This document shows positions 8,117 through 15,737 of a DNA stretch of 64,000 nucleotides, in pieces. Position numbers and translations under genes: made by a program. Each line of letters begins with the position of its first letter. The first letter of the stretch is position 1. The notes under the pieces were generated by a model. It saw nothing but the letters and a program-made list of their open reading frames with translations. It searched no databases and had not been told where the DNA came from. This DNA is from Verrucomicrobiaceae bacterium UBA2429 (GTDB lineage Bacteria; Verrucomicrobiota; Verrucomicrobiia; Verrucomicrobiales; Verrucomicrobiaceae): assembly GCA_002343505.1 (NCBI GenBank), contig DDQZ01000031.1:10091-74090 (forward strand), written 5' to 3'.

Positions 8117-8746
8117 TCAGTCCGCGCCGAGAACTTCCTGCAAGCCGAGCCGCTGCTTTTCAAAGTCCGCCTCATCCAGCCGGCGCGGAATGGTGACGAC
8201 GGGTTCGAAGACGACCTTCACACGCGAAAACGGCAGCGGCAGCATGAAGCGGTCCCAGGTCTTGAAGCGCAGCGCGCGGCAGTACTCGACACGCACCGGA
8301 ACGATGACTCCGCCGGTGAGCTGGGCCAGCTTCAAAATGCCGGGCTGAAGCTGGTAGCACGGCCCACGCGGACCGTCCGGTGTGATGCCCACGTCACGCC
8401 CTTCCTTGACTTTTTCCGCCAGCATGATGAGCGCGCCGAGTCCCTTCTGCGGCTTGGAGCTGGAGCCGCGCGCGGCCTCGAATCCGAACTCGCCGCAGGC
8501 GTCGGCGATGATCTGGCCGTCGCCGCTGGGGCTGGAAAGTATGGCTCCGGGGATGTGCGCGAACCACCGGTCGTGAATGTAGGGGATGACAAACATGCGG
8601 TTGTGCCAGAATGCCCAGATCCAGCCCGGACGCGCCCGGTCAAAGGCGCCCGCGCGGTCCTCCACCTCGAAACGGAGAGTGGCCCCGACGCACCGGATGA
8701 GGAGCGCGACGAGTTTGCCTAGGCCTTGGATGCGGATTTTTGCCAT
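8117..8746 (-). CDS. Lysophospholipid acyltransferase family protein (DUF374)
   Basis: About 209 residues, of the DUF374 acyltransferase-like group related to LpxL/PlsC-type enzymes. It has one N-terminal hydrophobic stretch (GLGKLVALLIRCVGATL), WIWAFWHNRMFVIPYIH containing the usual H-N in place of HxxxxD, 'GDGQIIADACGEFGFEAARGSSSK' and 'DVGITPDGPRGPCYQLQPGIL'. The expected role is membrane acylation of a lipid or lipid A-like acceptor. Two ATGs lie close together (8752 and 8746); 8746 is preferred because a TTGAAA-N17-CAGGAT promoter ends 8 nt before it. It diverges from the response regulator. Confidence 0.85.
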   Translation of the reverse strand: MAKIRIQGLGKLVALLIRCVGATLRFEVEDRAGAFDRARPGWIWAFWHNRMFVIPYIHDRWFAHIPGAILSSPSGDGQIIADACGEFGFEAARGSSSKPQKGLGALIMLAEKVKEGRDVGITPDGPRGPCYQLQPGILKLAQLTGGVIVPVRVEYCRALRFKTWDRFMLPLPFSRVKVVFEPVVTIPRRLDEADFEKQRLGLQEVLGAD

Positions 8747-8754
8747 GTGCATGC

Positions 8755-8783
8755 ATCCTGAAACGGCACGCCCCCGGTTTCAA
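8755..8783 (-). promoter_or_regulatory. Sigma-70-type promoter for the DUF374 acyltransferase
   Basis: On the minus strand: -35 TTGAAA (8778-8783), exactly 17 bp of spacer, -10 CAGGAT (8755-8760), then 8 nt to the ATG at 8746. The predicted start of transcription falls at or next to the start codon, so the mRNA would be leaderless or nearly so. Confidence 0.55.
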
Positions 8784-8835
8784 CCCGCAGAGCGCGCCAA
8801 GTCCCGCCGCTGCCATCCCGGTTCCCGATGGAAGC

Positions 8836-8864
8836 TTGGCAAACCCTCCGGCGGCTCCTATGAT
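8836..8864 (+). promoter_or_regulatory. Sigma-70-type promoter for the NarL-type regulator, leaderless geometry
   Basis: -35 TTGGCA (8836-8841), exactly 17 bp spacer, -10 TATGAT (8859-8864), then ccgcc and the ATG at 8870. The -10 lies 5 nt from the start codon, so transcription should begin on the ATG itself. No Shine-Dalgarno sequence is present. Confidence 0.65.
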
Positions 8865-8869
8865 CCGCC

Positions 8870-9511
8870 ATGTCCGCCGCCCCCGTCACCGTCCTCATTG
8901 CCGACGACCACGCCGTCGTGCGCAGGGGATTCGCGCGGATTCTTGACAGCGGCTGGGATTTCAAAGTGGTGGCAGAGGTTTCCAACGGGCGCGAGGCGGT
9001 GGCGTCAGCGGAGGAGTTGCGTCCCGATGTGGCGGTGATGGATGTGACCATGCCCGAACTCAACGGCATCGAAGCAACACGCAGGCTTCTCAAAGTCTCT
9101 CCAAAGACCCGCGTGCTGGCGCTCTCAATGCACAAGGACTCCGTTTATGTGCGCGAAATCCTGCGCGCCGGAGCCAAGGGATACCTGCTCAAGGACAGCA
9201 GCGAGGCGGATTTCCTCAAGGCCATGCGCGCCGTGTCCCAGGGGCAGGGCTACCTCAGCCCGGAGGTGGCTGACGCCGTGCTCGACGACTACCGCAGGCA
9301 TGTCACCCATCCGATAGATCTGCTCTCCAGCCGCGAACGCGAGGTGCTGCAATTGATCGCCGAGAGCAGGACCAACAAAGAGATCGCCAGCGCGCTGCAC
9401 CTCAGCGTTTACACCGTCGAGGCGCACCGGGGGCGCATCATGGAAAAACTCAACCTCCACAGCATCGGAGAGCTGGTGCGCTTTGCCATGCGCCACGGCC
9501 TTGTTGATTGA
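8870..9511 (+). CDS. NarL/FixJ-family response regulator
   Basis: A 213-residue two-component regulator. The receiver domain (residues 5-125) has the acidic pair D12-D13, phospho-acceptor D58 in VAVMDVTMPELNG, and the conserved Lys in GYLLKDSSE. A LuxR-type helix-turn-helix fills about 148-205 (LLSSREREVLQLIAE, then NKEIASALHLSVYTVEAHRGRIMEKL). The partner histidine kinase begins 18 nt downstream, so the two are almost certainly one operon. The signal sensed and the genes controlled cannot be read from the sequence. Confidence 0.93.
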   Translation: MSAAPVTVLIADDHAVVRRGFARILDSGWDFKVVAEVSNGREAVASAEELRPDVAVMDVTMPELNGIEATRRLLKVSPKTRVLALSMHKDSVYVREILRAGAKGYLLKDSSEADFLKAMRAVSQGQGYLSPEVADAVLDDYRRHVTHPIDLLSSREREVLQLIAESRTNKEIASALHLSVYTVEAHRGRIMEKLNLHSIGELVRFAMRHGLVD

Positions 9512-9529
9512 GGTGAACGGTCAGCCGCC

Positions 9530-10831
9530 ATGAGACGACGACTCGCCCCCTTCACACGGCGCATCACGCAGCGCACGGTGCTGCGCGGTCTTGTCACAGG
9601 TTTCGGACTGGTGGTTCTGCTGCTTGGCATGACAGGACTCCTGGCCGTGAGTGAAAGCCGGGCCATCCGCCGCGGAGTCAGCGGCATCGTGCGCGAGCAG
9701 CTCCTCATCGCCCGTCTTCTCAACGAGGTGCAGGCGGAGGAGAACACCCTCACCGAGGTGCTGCACCAGATCACCCGCAAGTCTCAAAGTCTCGACAAGG
9801 AAGCCTTGCTGCAGGATCTCGCCGTTGCGGACGATGCCGTGACGCGCCTCGCCTCCGACGCCGCCGCTACCGGTAAGGCGGAAATTTGGGGGCGCCTGGT
9901 ATCCAGCGTGCGTTCCTTCTCCTCGCAGGCCCGAGCCGCGCTCGCAGGCAGGGACGCCGTTTCCGAAGCCGGCCTCGAAAGCCTCTTTGCAAAGCATGAC
10001 GAAGTGGTTGCTCTCATCCATGGACTGCTGCGTGACAGCACCGCCCATCTGCGCGAAGCGGACGCCCAAATCGAAAAACAATCCCGCGTGCTGGCGCGCC
10101 AGTCCGCCCTCCTGCTTGGCTCCTCGCTGCTGATGGCTGTGCTTTGCGCGCTGGGCACCATACTTTTCGTGCGCCACAGCCTGCGCCGAATCGAATGGCA
10201 GGCAGAGGAGATCAACCGCGTCTCCTGGCACATGCTGCAGTCCCAGGAGGAGACTGCCCGGCGGTTTTCCCACGAGTTGCATGACGAACTCGGCCAGTCC
10301 CTTGCCGCTGTGCGCGCCAACCTCACCTCCAAAAGCCACGACACCTCCGGCGCGAGAAACGCCGACTGCGTGCAGCTTGTGGATGAGGCGATCGCCAACG
10401 TGCGCGAACTTTCCCAACTGCTCCGTCCGGTAATTCTCGACGATTTCGGCCTTGATGCAGGTCTGCGCTGGCTGGCGGAAAAGTTCGCCCAGCGCACGCG
10501 GCTGAAGGTGGACTGCGATTCGACCTGTCCCGGCCGTTTTGCAGATGAAACCGAGACGCATCTCTTCCGCATCGCGCAGGAGGCGCTGACAAATATCGCC
10601 CGGCATGCCGAGGCCACGCGTGTCGTCATCCAGCTAGCCCTTGAGGACAAAAACATCCGCCTGAGCGTCGTTGACGATGGCAAGGGCCTCCCCGATGAGG
10701 AATCTAAAGCCGCGCCAAGCCTTGGCATGGTCGGCATGCGCGCCCGTGCGCGGCAGTGTGGCGGCGAACTCAGTGTCAGCCCCGCTCCGCCCCACGGCCT
10801 GCGCATTGAGGCCGTGGTGCCGCTGAGATGA
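9530..10831 (+). CDS. Sensor histidine kinase, HisKA_3 (NarX/DesK) type
   Basis: A 433-residue membrane kinase. Transmembrane helices lie at about 21-40 and 194-214 and enclose a ~150-residue extracytoplasmic, mainly helical sensor region. The HisKA_3 dimerisation motif FSHELHDELGQSLAAVRANL follows, with H251 the likely phospho-acceptor. The C-terminal HATPase_c domain shows FRIAQEALTNIARHAEAT (N-box) and SVVDDGKGLPD (G1 box). It partners the NarL-type regulator 18 nt upstream. The sensor region is not a recognised named domain, so the stimulus is unknown. Confidence 0.93.
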   Translation: MRRRLAPFTRRITQRTVLRGLVTGFGLVVLLLGMTGLLAVSESRAIRRGVSGIVREQLLIARLLNEVQAEENTLTEVLHQITRKSQSLDKEALLQDLAVADDAVTRLASDAAATGKAEIWGRLVSSVRSFSSQARAALAGRDAVSEAGLESLFAKHDEVVALIHGLLRDSTAHLREADAQIEKQSRVLARQSALLLGSSLLMAVLCALGTILFVRHSLRRIEWQAEEINRVSWHMLQSQEETARRFSHELHDELGQSLAAVRANLTSKSHDTSGARNADCVQLVDEAIANVRELSQLLRPVILDDFGLDAGLRWLAEKFAQRTRLKVDCDSTCPGRFADETETHLFRIAQEALTNIARHAEATRVVIQLALEDKNIRLSVVDDGKGLPDEESKAAPSLGMVGMRARARQCGGELSVSPAPPHGLRIEAVVPLR

Positions 10832-10848
10832 CAGGCGGATTGACCGGA

Positions 10849-11784
10849 TCAATGCGCGGCGTTTGCGGCGGCGACGGTGCGCTGGTCGAGCGTTTTGAGA
10901 GCCTGCATCTGCTTGATGGTGCGCTCCATGCCTTCGTTGGAGCCGTCGAAGAACATGACGTTGCCCTTGCCATGCTCCGAGATGTATTTCATGCCGTCGA
11001 GCCACATGGTGAAGAGCATGAAGCCGGGAGGCACGTCGCCGGCCTGCATGGTTTTGCCGGCGTTGGCGAGACCTTCGGCGACTTGTTCGCGGAAGCGGGC
11101 GTTTCCGGCACCTTTGAGCTCGGAGGCTTCTTTTTCGGCCTCCGCCTTCACGCGGATGGCGCGGGCCTCGGCCTCGGCGGCGCGGGTTTTGATGAGGTAT
11201 TGGGCCTGGGCCTCGTTTTCGGCGGCCATCTTCATGTTGTTGCTGGAAACGACCTGCGACATGGAGCGCATGATGGCTTCATCGAAGGAGATGTCGTTGA
11301 TCTGGAGGTCGAGGAGGTGGAAACCCCAGCTGTTGAGCGATTCTTCGAGGTGGTCCTTCACGGCACCGATGATCTCGGAGCGCAGGACGAGAATCTCGGC
11401 CTGCTTTTTGTTCGCGACATAGGAGCGGATGCTGCCTTCGACGCTGCGCACAAGGGTCTGCATGAAGCTCTTTTCGTCGATGAAACGGAAGGCGATCTTC
11501 TTGATGGTCTCCTCACCGGCGTCCTGCGCGGAGAAGACGATGAGCGATTTGAAGTTCACGTAGGCCTGGTCGAGCGAGATGGCCTCGAATTCGAGTTCGA
11601 TGGACTGGTTCTGCGTGGAGATGCTTTTGAAGACGCTCTCGACGAGCGGGAGCTTGAAGTTGAGGCCGGGAAGCATCAGGCGCTGGTATTTGCCGAAGCG
11701 GGTGACGACTCCGACGTGCCCCTGCTTGATCACAGAGGCGCTTAGGATGATGAGAACGATGAGGATGACGGCGGCGGGTATCAT
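10849..11784 (-). CDS. SPFH/Band 7 domain membrane protein (stomatin/HflK-like)
   Basis: A 311-residue protein with a single N-terminal membrane helix (IPAAVILIVLIILSASVI) and an SPFH domain beginning VGVVTRFGKYQRLMLPGLNFKLPLVE. A long charged helical segment near 200-240 (KTRAAEAEARAIRVKAEAEKEASELKG) is the coiled coil through which these proteins oligomerise. SPFH proteins organise membrane microdomains and modulate proteases or transporters. It is convergent with the kinase gene (17 nt) and lies 53 nt downstream of the SulP gene on the same strand. Confidence 0.9.
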   Translation of the reverse strand: MIPAAVILIVLIILSASVIKQGHVGVVTRFGKYQRLMLPGLNFKLPLVESVFKSISTQNQSIELEFEAISLDQAYVNFKSLIVFSAQDAGEETIKKIAFRFIDEKSFMQTLVRSVEGSIRSYVANKKQAEILVLRSEIIGAVKDHLEESLNSWGFHLLDLQINDISFDEAIMRSMSQVVSSNNMKMAAENEAQAQYLIKTRAAEAEARAIRVKAEAEKEASELKGAGNARFREQVAEGLANAGKTMQAGDVPPGFMLFTMWLDGMKYISEHGKGNVMFFDGSNEGMERTIKQMQALKTLDQRTVAAANAAH

Positions 11785-11837
11785 GGACGTGGCGTGGTTT
11801 GTTTTCGTTGGTAAAGGCGGCGGGCGATGGGTGAAAA

Positions 11838-13673
11838 TCAGGCGGGGAACTCGGAGGAGTGGTGTTCGAGGATGAACCAGCCGGTCTTTTCCTTTTTGCA
11901 GACGAAGGAGTAGCGGGCGGGCACGCTGATGAGCTCCTTCTTGCGCTTGAAGGTGAAGACGTATTTCCCGGACTGAATGTAGATGTCCTTGTACTGGCGC
12001 ACCTCGCCGCTCTCGAACTTCACATGCACGTCCTCCAGCTCGAAGAGGTGCTCGAAGTAGCCTTTGATCTTGTGGTGGCCCTCACGCAGCTCCTTCGCGA
12101 AGGTGCCCCAAAGCAGGCCGTTCATGTCGTAGCAGCCGACCACGGCGGCCATGCTGTGGTTGTTGATGCCAAAGGCCCAGTCGTTGATGAATTCGGTGAG
12201 GTTTTTCTTCTCCGCCGCGTTGTGGCTGATGGTGCTGTAGCGCAGACCGCCGACCTCGTGATCGCGATGCACGAGCATGGTATCGGTGCTGCGAGGATCG
12301 ACTTCCTCGCCGAAACGATGCGCGAATCGTTTCATCATTTCGAGGAAGGGCACATGGTCATGACGGAAGATGACGAAGTTGATGAACAGATGGATCGTGA
12401 GCACGATGAGCAGTCCCTCGAAGATGCCGACCGTGTAGGTGAGGATGCCGCAGAAGAGCGCCAGCAGCAGCGCGTAGCTGCCATGCGCGGCCACATGCGT
12501 GAGGCCGACGATCATCTTCCACCCGGTGAAGATCATGAGCACGGCGAGCGAGAAATACGGCAGATGCTCCAGCAGATGTGGATCGAGAATGAAGACGAGG
12601 ATAACGCCCGCGGTGAAGAGGTTCGACATCTTCGTGACGGCACCGGCGAGGGCGTTCGTGGCGCTTTTCGCGAGTCCGTCGAGGTTCGTCATGCCACCGA
12701 AGAAGCTGCTGCCGATGTTGGCCACCCAGATGGCGAGCAGGCTGTTGTTTGTGTTTGCCGGACGGCCCAGTGGATCGAGTTTTTCGATGGCGGCGTTGCT
12801 CATCACCTGCTCGATCACGTCGATGAGCGCCAGCATGAGCGCGTAGCCGATGATCTCGGCGACCATCTTTGGCGGGATGACATCGAAATCGGGAAACGGC
12901 CACGCGACTTTGATCGGCGAGTGCTCGATGTGCAGCATCGGGATGTGCATGTAGATGCCGGAAATGACGCCGACGAGCACCACGGCCACATAGGGCACGG
13001 CGGGATACTTTGCCTTGTACTTGCCGAAGAGATGCAAAAACAGTCCCAGCGCCCCGAGCGAGAGTGCGATCATCTTGATTCGCTCCATGGTGAACCAGTC
13101 ATGGCTCTCGCCGAGGATGCCGTAGGTGTAAGGCAGGAATTTGAGCGCGATTTTGAGTCCGATGCCCGCCAGCAGGCCCTCAATGAGGTAACTCGGGATC
13201 GCTTTGAGAATGAAGCGCTGGAGGTTGAACTTCCATGCAATGGCCTGCATCACCGACGTGCAAAAGATGAGGAAGGGCATGTTCTCCATGCCGAATTTAT
13301 GCACACTCATCGCCAGCACCGGCGCGAGTCCTGCCGCCACGCCAGGCACGCCGACGTAGTTCCCCGGACGGAAGAGGAAGGTCACAAATCCTATCAAACA
13401 CGCGAAAAGCACGGTGAGCAGTCCCGTCTCGATGGGATACTCCGACATGAGGCAGATGCCGACCGTGAGCGGCACCGCGATGAGGCCCGTGATGGAACCC
13501 GCGAGCGCATCACGGCGCAGATTTTCGAGCGTGAAGATGGCGGGCCTCTCCGCCTTCTCCGCAATGAGCAGATCGCTGGCGAGCGGCTTCTTCCGGCGGC
13601 GCGGATGCGGATGGTAATCGACCGCCGAGGCAGTGGTCGGATGGATGAGCGCAGGTTCGGCGGCGTTTGACAT
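11838..13673 (-). CDS. SulP-family anion transporter fused to a C-terminal NTF2-like domain
   Basis: A 611-residue protein. Residues ~48-450 are a SulP transporter core with roughly a dozen hydrophobic helices, including ITGLIAVPLTVGICLMSEYP and an SSFFGGMTNLDGLAKSATNALAGA loop equivalent to the family's conserved 'G.......s..n...G' region. It should move sulfate, bicarbonate or a similar anion across the inner membrane. Normal SulP proteins end in a STAS domain. Here residues ~485-611 instead look like an NTF2/SnoaL (DUF4440 or CaMKII-association-like) domain, with LLWGTFAKELREGHHKIKGYF and the ending GWFILEHHSSEFP. A weak promoter with -10 TTATTC 6 nt from the ATG is visible. Confidence 0.88.
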   Translation of the reverse strand: MSNAAEPALIHPTTASAVDYHPHPRRRKKPLASDLLIAEKAERPAIFTLENLRRDALAGSITGLIAVPLTVGICLMSEYPIETGLLTVLFACLIGFVTFLFRPGNYVGVPGVAAGLAPVLAMSVHKFGMENMPFLIFCTSVMQAIAWKFNLQRFILKAIPSYLIEGLLAGIGLKIALKFLPYTYGILGESHDWFTMERIKMIALSLGALGLFLHLFGKYKAKYPAVPYVAVVLVGVISGIYMHIPMLHIEHSPIKVAWPFPDFDVIPPKMVAEIIGYALMLALIDVIEQVMSNAAIEKLDPLGRPANTNNSLLAIWVANIGSSFFGGMTNLDGLAKSATNALAGAVTKMSNLFTAGVILVFILDPHLLEHLPYFSLAVLMIFTGWKMIVGLTHVAAHGSYALLLALFCGILTYTVGIFEGLLIVLTIHLFINFVIFRHDHVPFLEMMKRFAHRFGEEVDPRSTDTMLVHRDHEVGGLRYSTISHNAAEKKNLTEFINDWAFGINNHSMAAVVGCYDMNGLLWGTFAKELREGHHKIKGYFEHLFELEDVHVKFESGEVRQYKDIYIQSGKYVFTFKRKKELISVPARYSFVCKKEKTGWFILEHHSSEFPA

Positions 13674-13756
13674 GGCCCGGAATAACCCGCGCCCGCCTCC
13701 GCTATGCCATCCCCCCGGCAGGGGATTCCCAGGCCCCTTGACACAGGAGAGGCATG

Positions 13757-14518
13757 CTATTTGAGAGGAGTCAGCCTGAAATTCTTGAACTGAACGACCA
13801 TCGGCGGACCTTGGTGAATTTGCAGGGCAAGCAAGCCCTCTTTCGGGGCGTTGGCCGCGTCCTCATCAGTCACATCCACGGTCTGCATGCCGTTGATGAA
13901 ATGCTGAATGTGGTTTCCTTTGGCGATGATTTTGTAGTCGTTCCAGTCCTCTTTTTTGATGGACTGCTGGATGGCCTCGCTGTCACCGACTGTGCCGGCT
14001 TTTTCAACGGCAGGCTTCTTGGGATCCTGCCCCGGCTTGATGACGGTCTTCTCTCCGCGAAGGGCCAGAATTCCGCGGCCTTTCTCCTCGTAGAGAATGC
14101 CGCTGTATTTGTCACCGGCCTCGAAGTCCGCCTGATAGCCGCTGATGACGGGCCCGAACTCCCCGGGCGCCAGTTCTTTGCTGCGGTACTGCACGCCGGA
14201 GTTGCCCTTTTCAATACGGTATTGGAACTCAAGCTCGAAATCGGACACGGTGCCGCCTTTCCAGACGAGGAATGTGTTGTGCTTGATGATTCCTTTCTCA
14301 GGATTGGCCGGGTCAGGCGGCGTGATGCCGGTGATGGCGCCGTCTTTGACACTCCAGAGGTCCAAGTTGCCCTCCCAGCCGGCCAGGTCTTTTCCATTGA
14401 AAACCTCAACGGTGCTTGAGGAGGCTGGCCCGGATCCTCCAGAGGGAGCGGAGGGCTTGCAGGAGGGCAATGCGAACGCGGCGAGCACGCAAAGGGAGAA
14501 GAATGCCGGGGTTTTCAT
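13757..14518 (-). CDS. DUF1080 lipoprotein (3-keto-disaccharide hydrolase family)
   Basis: A 253-residue lipoprotein; the signal peptide ends in a lipobox LPSC with Cys at about residue 20, followed by a Ser/Gly/Pro-rich tether. The mature part is a DUF1080 beta-sandwich: VEVFNGKDLAGWEG, 'DFELEFQYRI', GNSGVQYRS, a central ISGYQADFE and the final VVQFKNFRLTPLK. Family members hydrolyse 3-keto-glycosides or bind glycans and are greatly expanded in Verrucomicrobia. The frame extends upstream to 14647, but the ATG at 14518 gives the signal peptide. The AraC gene lies 55 nt upstream on the same strand. Confidence 0.88.
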   Translation of the reverse strand: MKTPAFFSLCVLAAFALPSCKPSAPSGGSGPASSSTVEVFNGKDLAGWEGNLDLWSVKDGAITGITPPDPANPEKGIIKHNTFLVWKGGTVSDFELEFQYRIEKGNSGVQYRSKELAPGEFGPVISGYQADFEAGDKYSGILYEEKGRGILALRGEKTVIKPGQDPKKPAVEKAGTVGDSEAIQQSIKKEDWNDYKIIAKGNHIQHFINGMQTVDVTDEDAANAPKEGLLALQIHQGPPMVVQFKNFRLTPLK

Positions 14519-14573
14519 GGTTGGTGAGTGCCGCTTTCTAATGCGGTGGCATGACTTTGTCCACCACCTCTGC

Positions 14574-15470
14574 TCACCGCCCTTTGCGGCGGTGCTGGCG
14601 CGCGCGGAATTCAGCTGGACCGCAACCGGTGTGCCGGCCGAAAACACGGGTGAAATAATGCCGGTTCGGGAAGCCGGATTCGAGGGCGATTTGATCCACG
14701 GTTTTGTCGGTCAATGCCAGGAGCTGCTGGGCATGGCGCACGCGCGCGGCGCTGACATAGGCGGCGGGTGTGCTGCCGGTATGCTCGCGAAAGGCGCGGA
14801 TGAAACGCTCCAGGCTCATGCCCGCGCGGGCTGCGAGCAGGCGGTTTGACAGGTCGGCATGAGGAGCGCGCTGGACGAGGGACAACACCCCGAGCAACCG
14901 CTCCGGCATGGGTGGTGGCGCGGGCAGGCTCAGCCGGGCGAAGGCGGCGTGAAGCAACGCGCTGCTTTCATGAAGCAGGCGGTGGTCGCGCGTGTCGGAG
15001 GCGTGCTCATGATGCAGGGCGATGACGCTTTGCGCCAGAGTCGTCAAAAGGGCATCCATCGGCAGCAGAAGCGGCGCGGGGTCCACGGGGCCGCCGGGAC
15101 GGTTCACGGTGAAGTGCATCCACAGATGACACGCGGGCACCGGGCCGCGGCAGTCAAAGACCGTGTCCGCCGGGATGATCATGCAGGTGGAGGGTTCGAG
15201 GGCGATCTGCCTGCCGCGAAAATGCACAAAACAGCCCGGCTTGGGGTTGTGATAAAAACGCCAAAAGGGACTGTCCACACCGTCGTGATTCCAATCCTCC
15301 AGCGCCTCTTGATAACCGCATTCATGCAGCAAAAAGTCCGACCAGCCCGCACCGGACACGCGCGCGAGGCTGACGCCCCAGGGCGTGGTGTAGTTCAGGT
15401 ATTTGCGCCGCGTGTTCACGATCCGACACAAACGGAGCAGAATATGGAATGCCGTCCAGGCGTTCTTCAC
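14574..15470 (-). CDS. AraC-family transcriptional regulator
   Basis: A 298-residue regulator starting at GTG. The N-terminal half (to about 170) is a cupin-like sensing region (YHNPKPGCFVHFRGRQIALEP then CMIIPADTVFDC). The C-terminal 100 residues are a two-HTH AraC domain: LLAARAGMSLERFIRAFREHTGSTPAAYVSAARVRHAQQLL and QIALESGFPNRHYFTRVFGRHTGCGPAEFR. It lies upstream of the DUF1080 gene and divergent from the first PSD1 gene, so it may control sugar-responsive expression of either; that is inference. Confidence 0.9.
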   Translation of the reverse strand: MKNAWTAFHILLRLCRIVNTRRKYLNYTTPWGVSLARVSGAGWSDFLLHECGYQEALEDWNHDGVDSPFWRFYHNPKPGCFVHFRGRQIALEPSTCMIIPADTVFDCRGPVPACHLWMHFTVNRPGGPVDPAPLLLPMDALLTTLAQSVIALHHEHASDTRDHRLLHESSALLHAAFARLSLPAPPPMPERLLGVLSLVQRAPHADLSNRLLAARAGMSLERFIRAFREHTGSTPAAYVSAARVRHAQQLLALTDKTVDQIALESGFPNRHYFTRVFGRHTGCGPAEFRARQHRRKGR

Positions 15471-15536
15471 AGCATGAGAAAATGCGTTTTCCCTCTGCTA
15501 TCGAACCGCCTTGTAATGATGTGGCGCGATGGCTTG

Positions 15537-15619
15537 CGTTGGAGTTCAAGCTTTAGCTTGTTCTGGGAAAGCTCCGCAGCGGAGTCCACTCCCGTGGCGC
15601 CTAAAGGCTTCACTCCAAC
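15537..15619. repeat. 83-bp palindromic repeat, copy 1
   Basis: Starts cgttggagttcaagcttta and ends ggcttcactccaac. The ends form imperfect inverted repeats (15 of 19 positions). A ctccgc-a-gcggag palindrome sits in the centre. Copy 2 begins 15 nt downstream in the same orientation. This looks like a small non-autonomous (REP/MITE-like) element. Confidence 0.8.
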
Positions 15620-15634
15620 AGGCCTCACTCCTAC

Positions 15635-15717
15635 CGTTGGAGTTCAAGCTTTAGCTTGTGCGGGGAGATCTTCGCAGCGGAGTCCTCTCCCGTGTCGCCT
15701 AAAGGCTTCACTCCAAC
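15635..15717. repeat. 83-bp palindromic repeat, copy 2, abutting the PSD1 start
   Basis: Same length as copy 1 and identical at 76 of 83 positions; most differences are in the central 15 nt. It ends 20 nt before the ATG at 15738. Read in the frame of the downstream gene, its last bases encode residues that look like the n-region of a signal peptide, so it may have replaced the original gene start. Confidence 0.8.
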
Positions 15718-15737
15718 GGGCGGGGCTGCTTGCCTTG

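Noticed and set aside
11859..13670. 603-codon plus-strand open frame opposite the SulP gene
   Set aside because: It mirrors the SulP coding strand, with His/Glu/Asp-rich shadow composition and no recognisable motif.
14859..15737. Upstream extension of the first PSD1 protein by up to 293 codons
   Set aside because: The extension lies opposite the AraC gene and inside the palindromic repeats; it has no signal peptide or domain.
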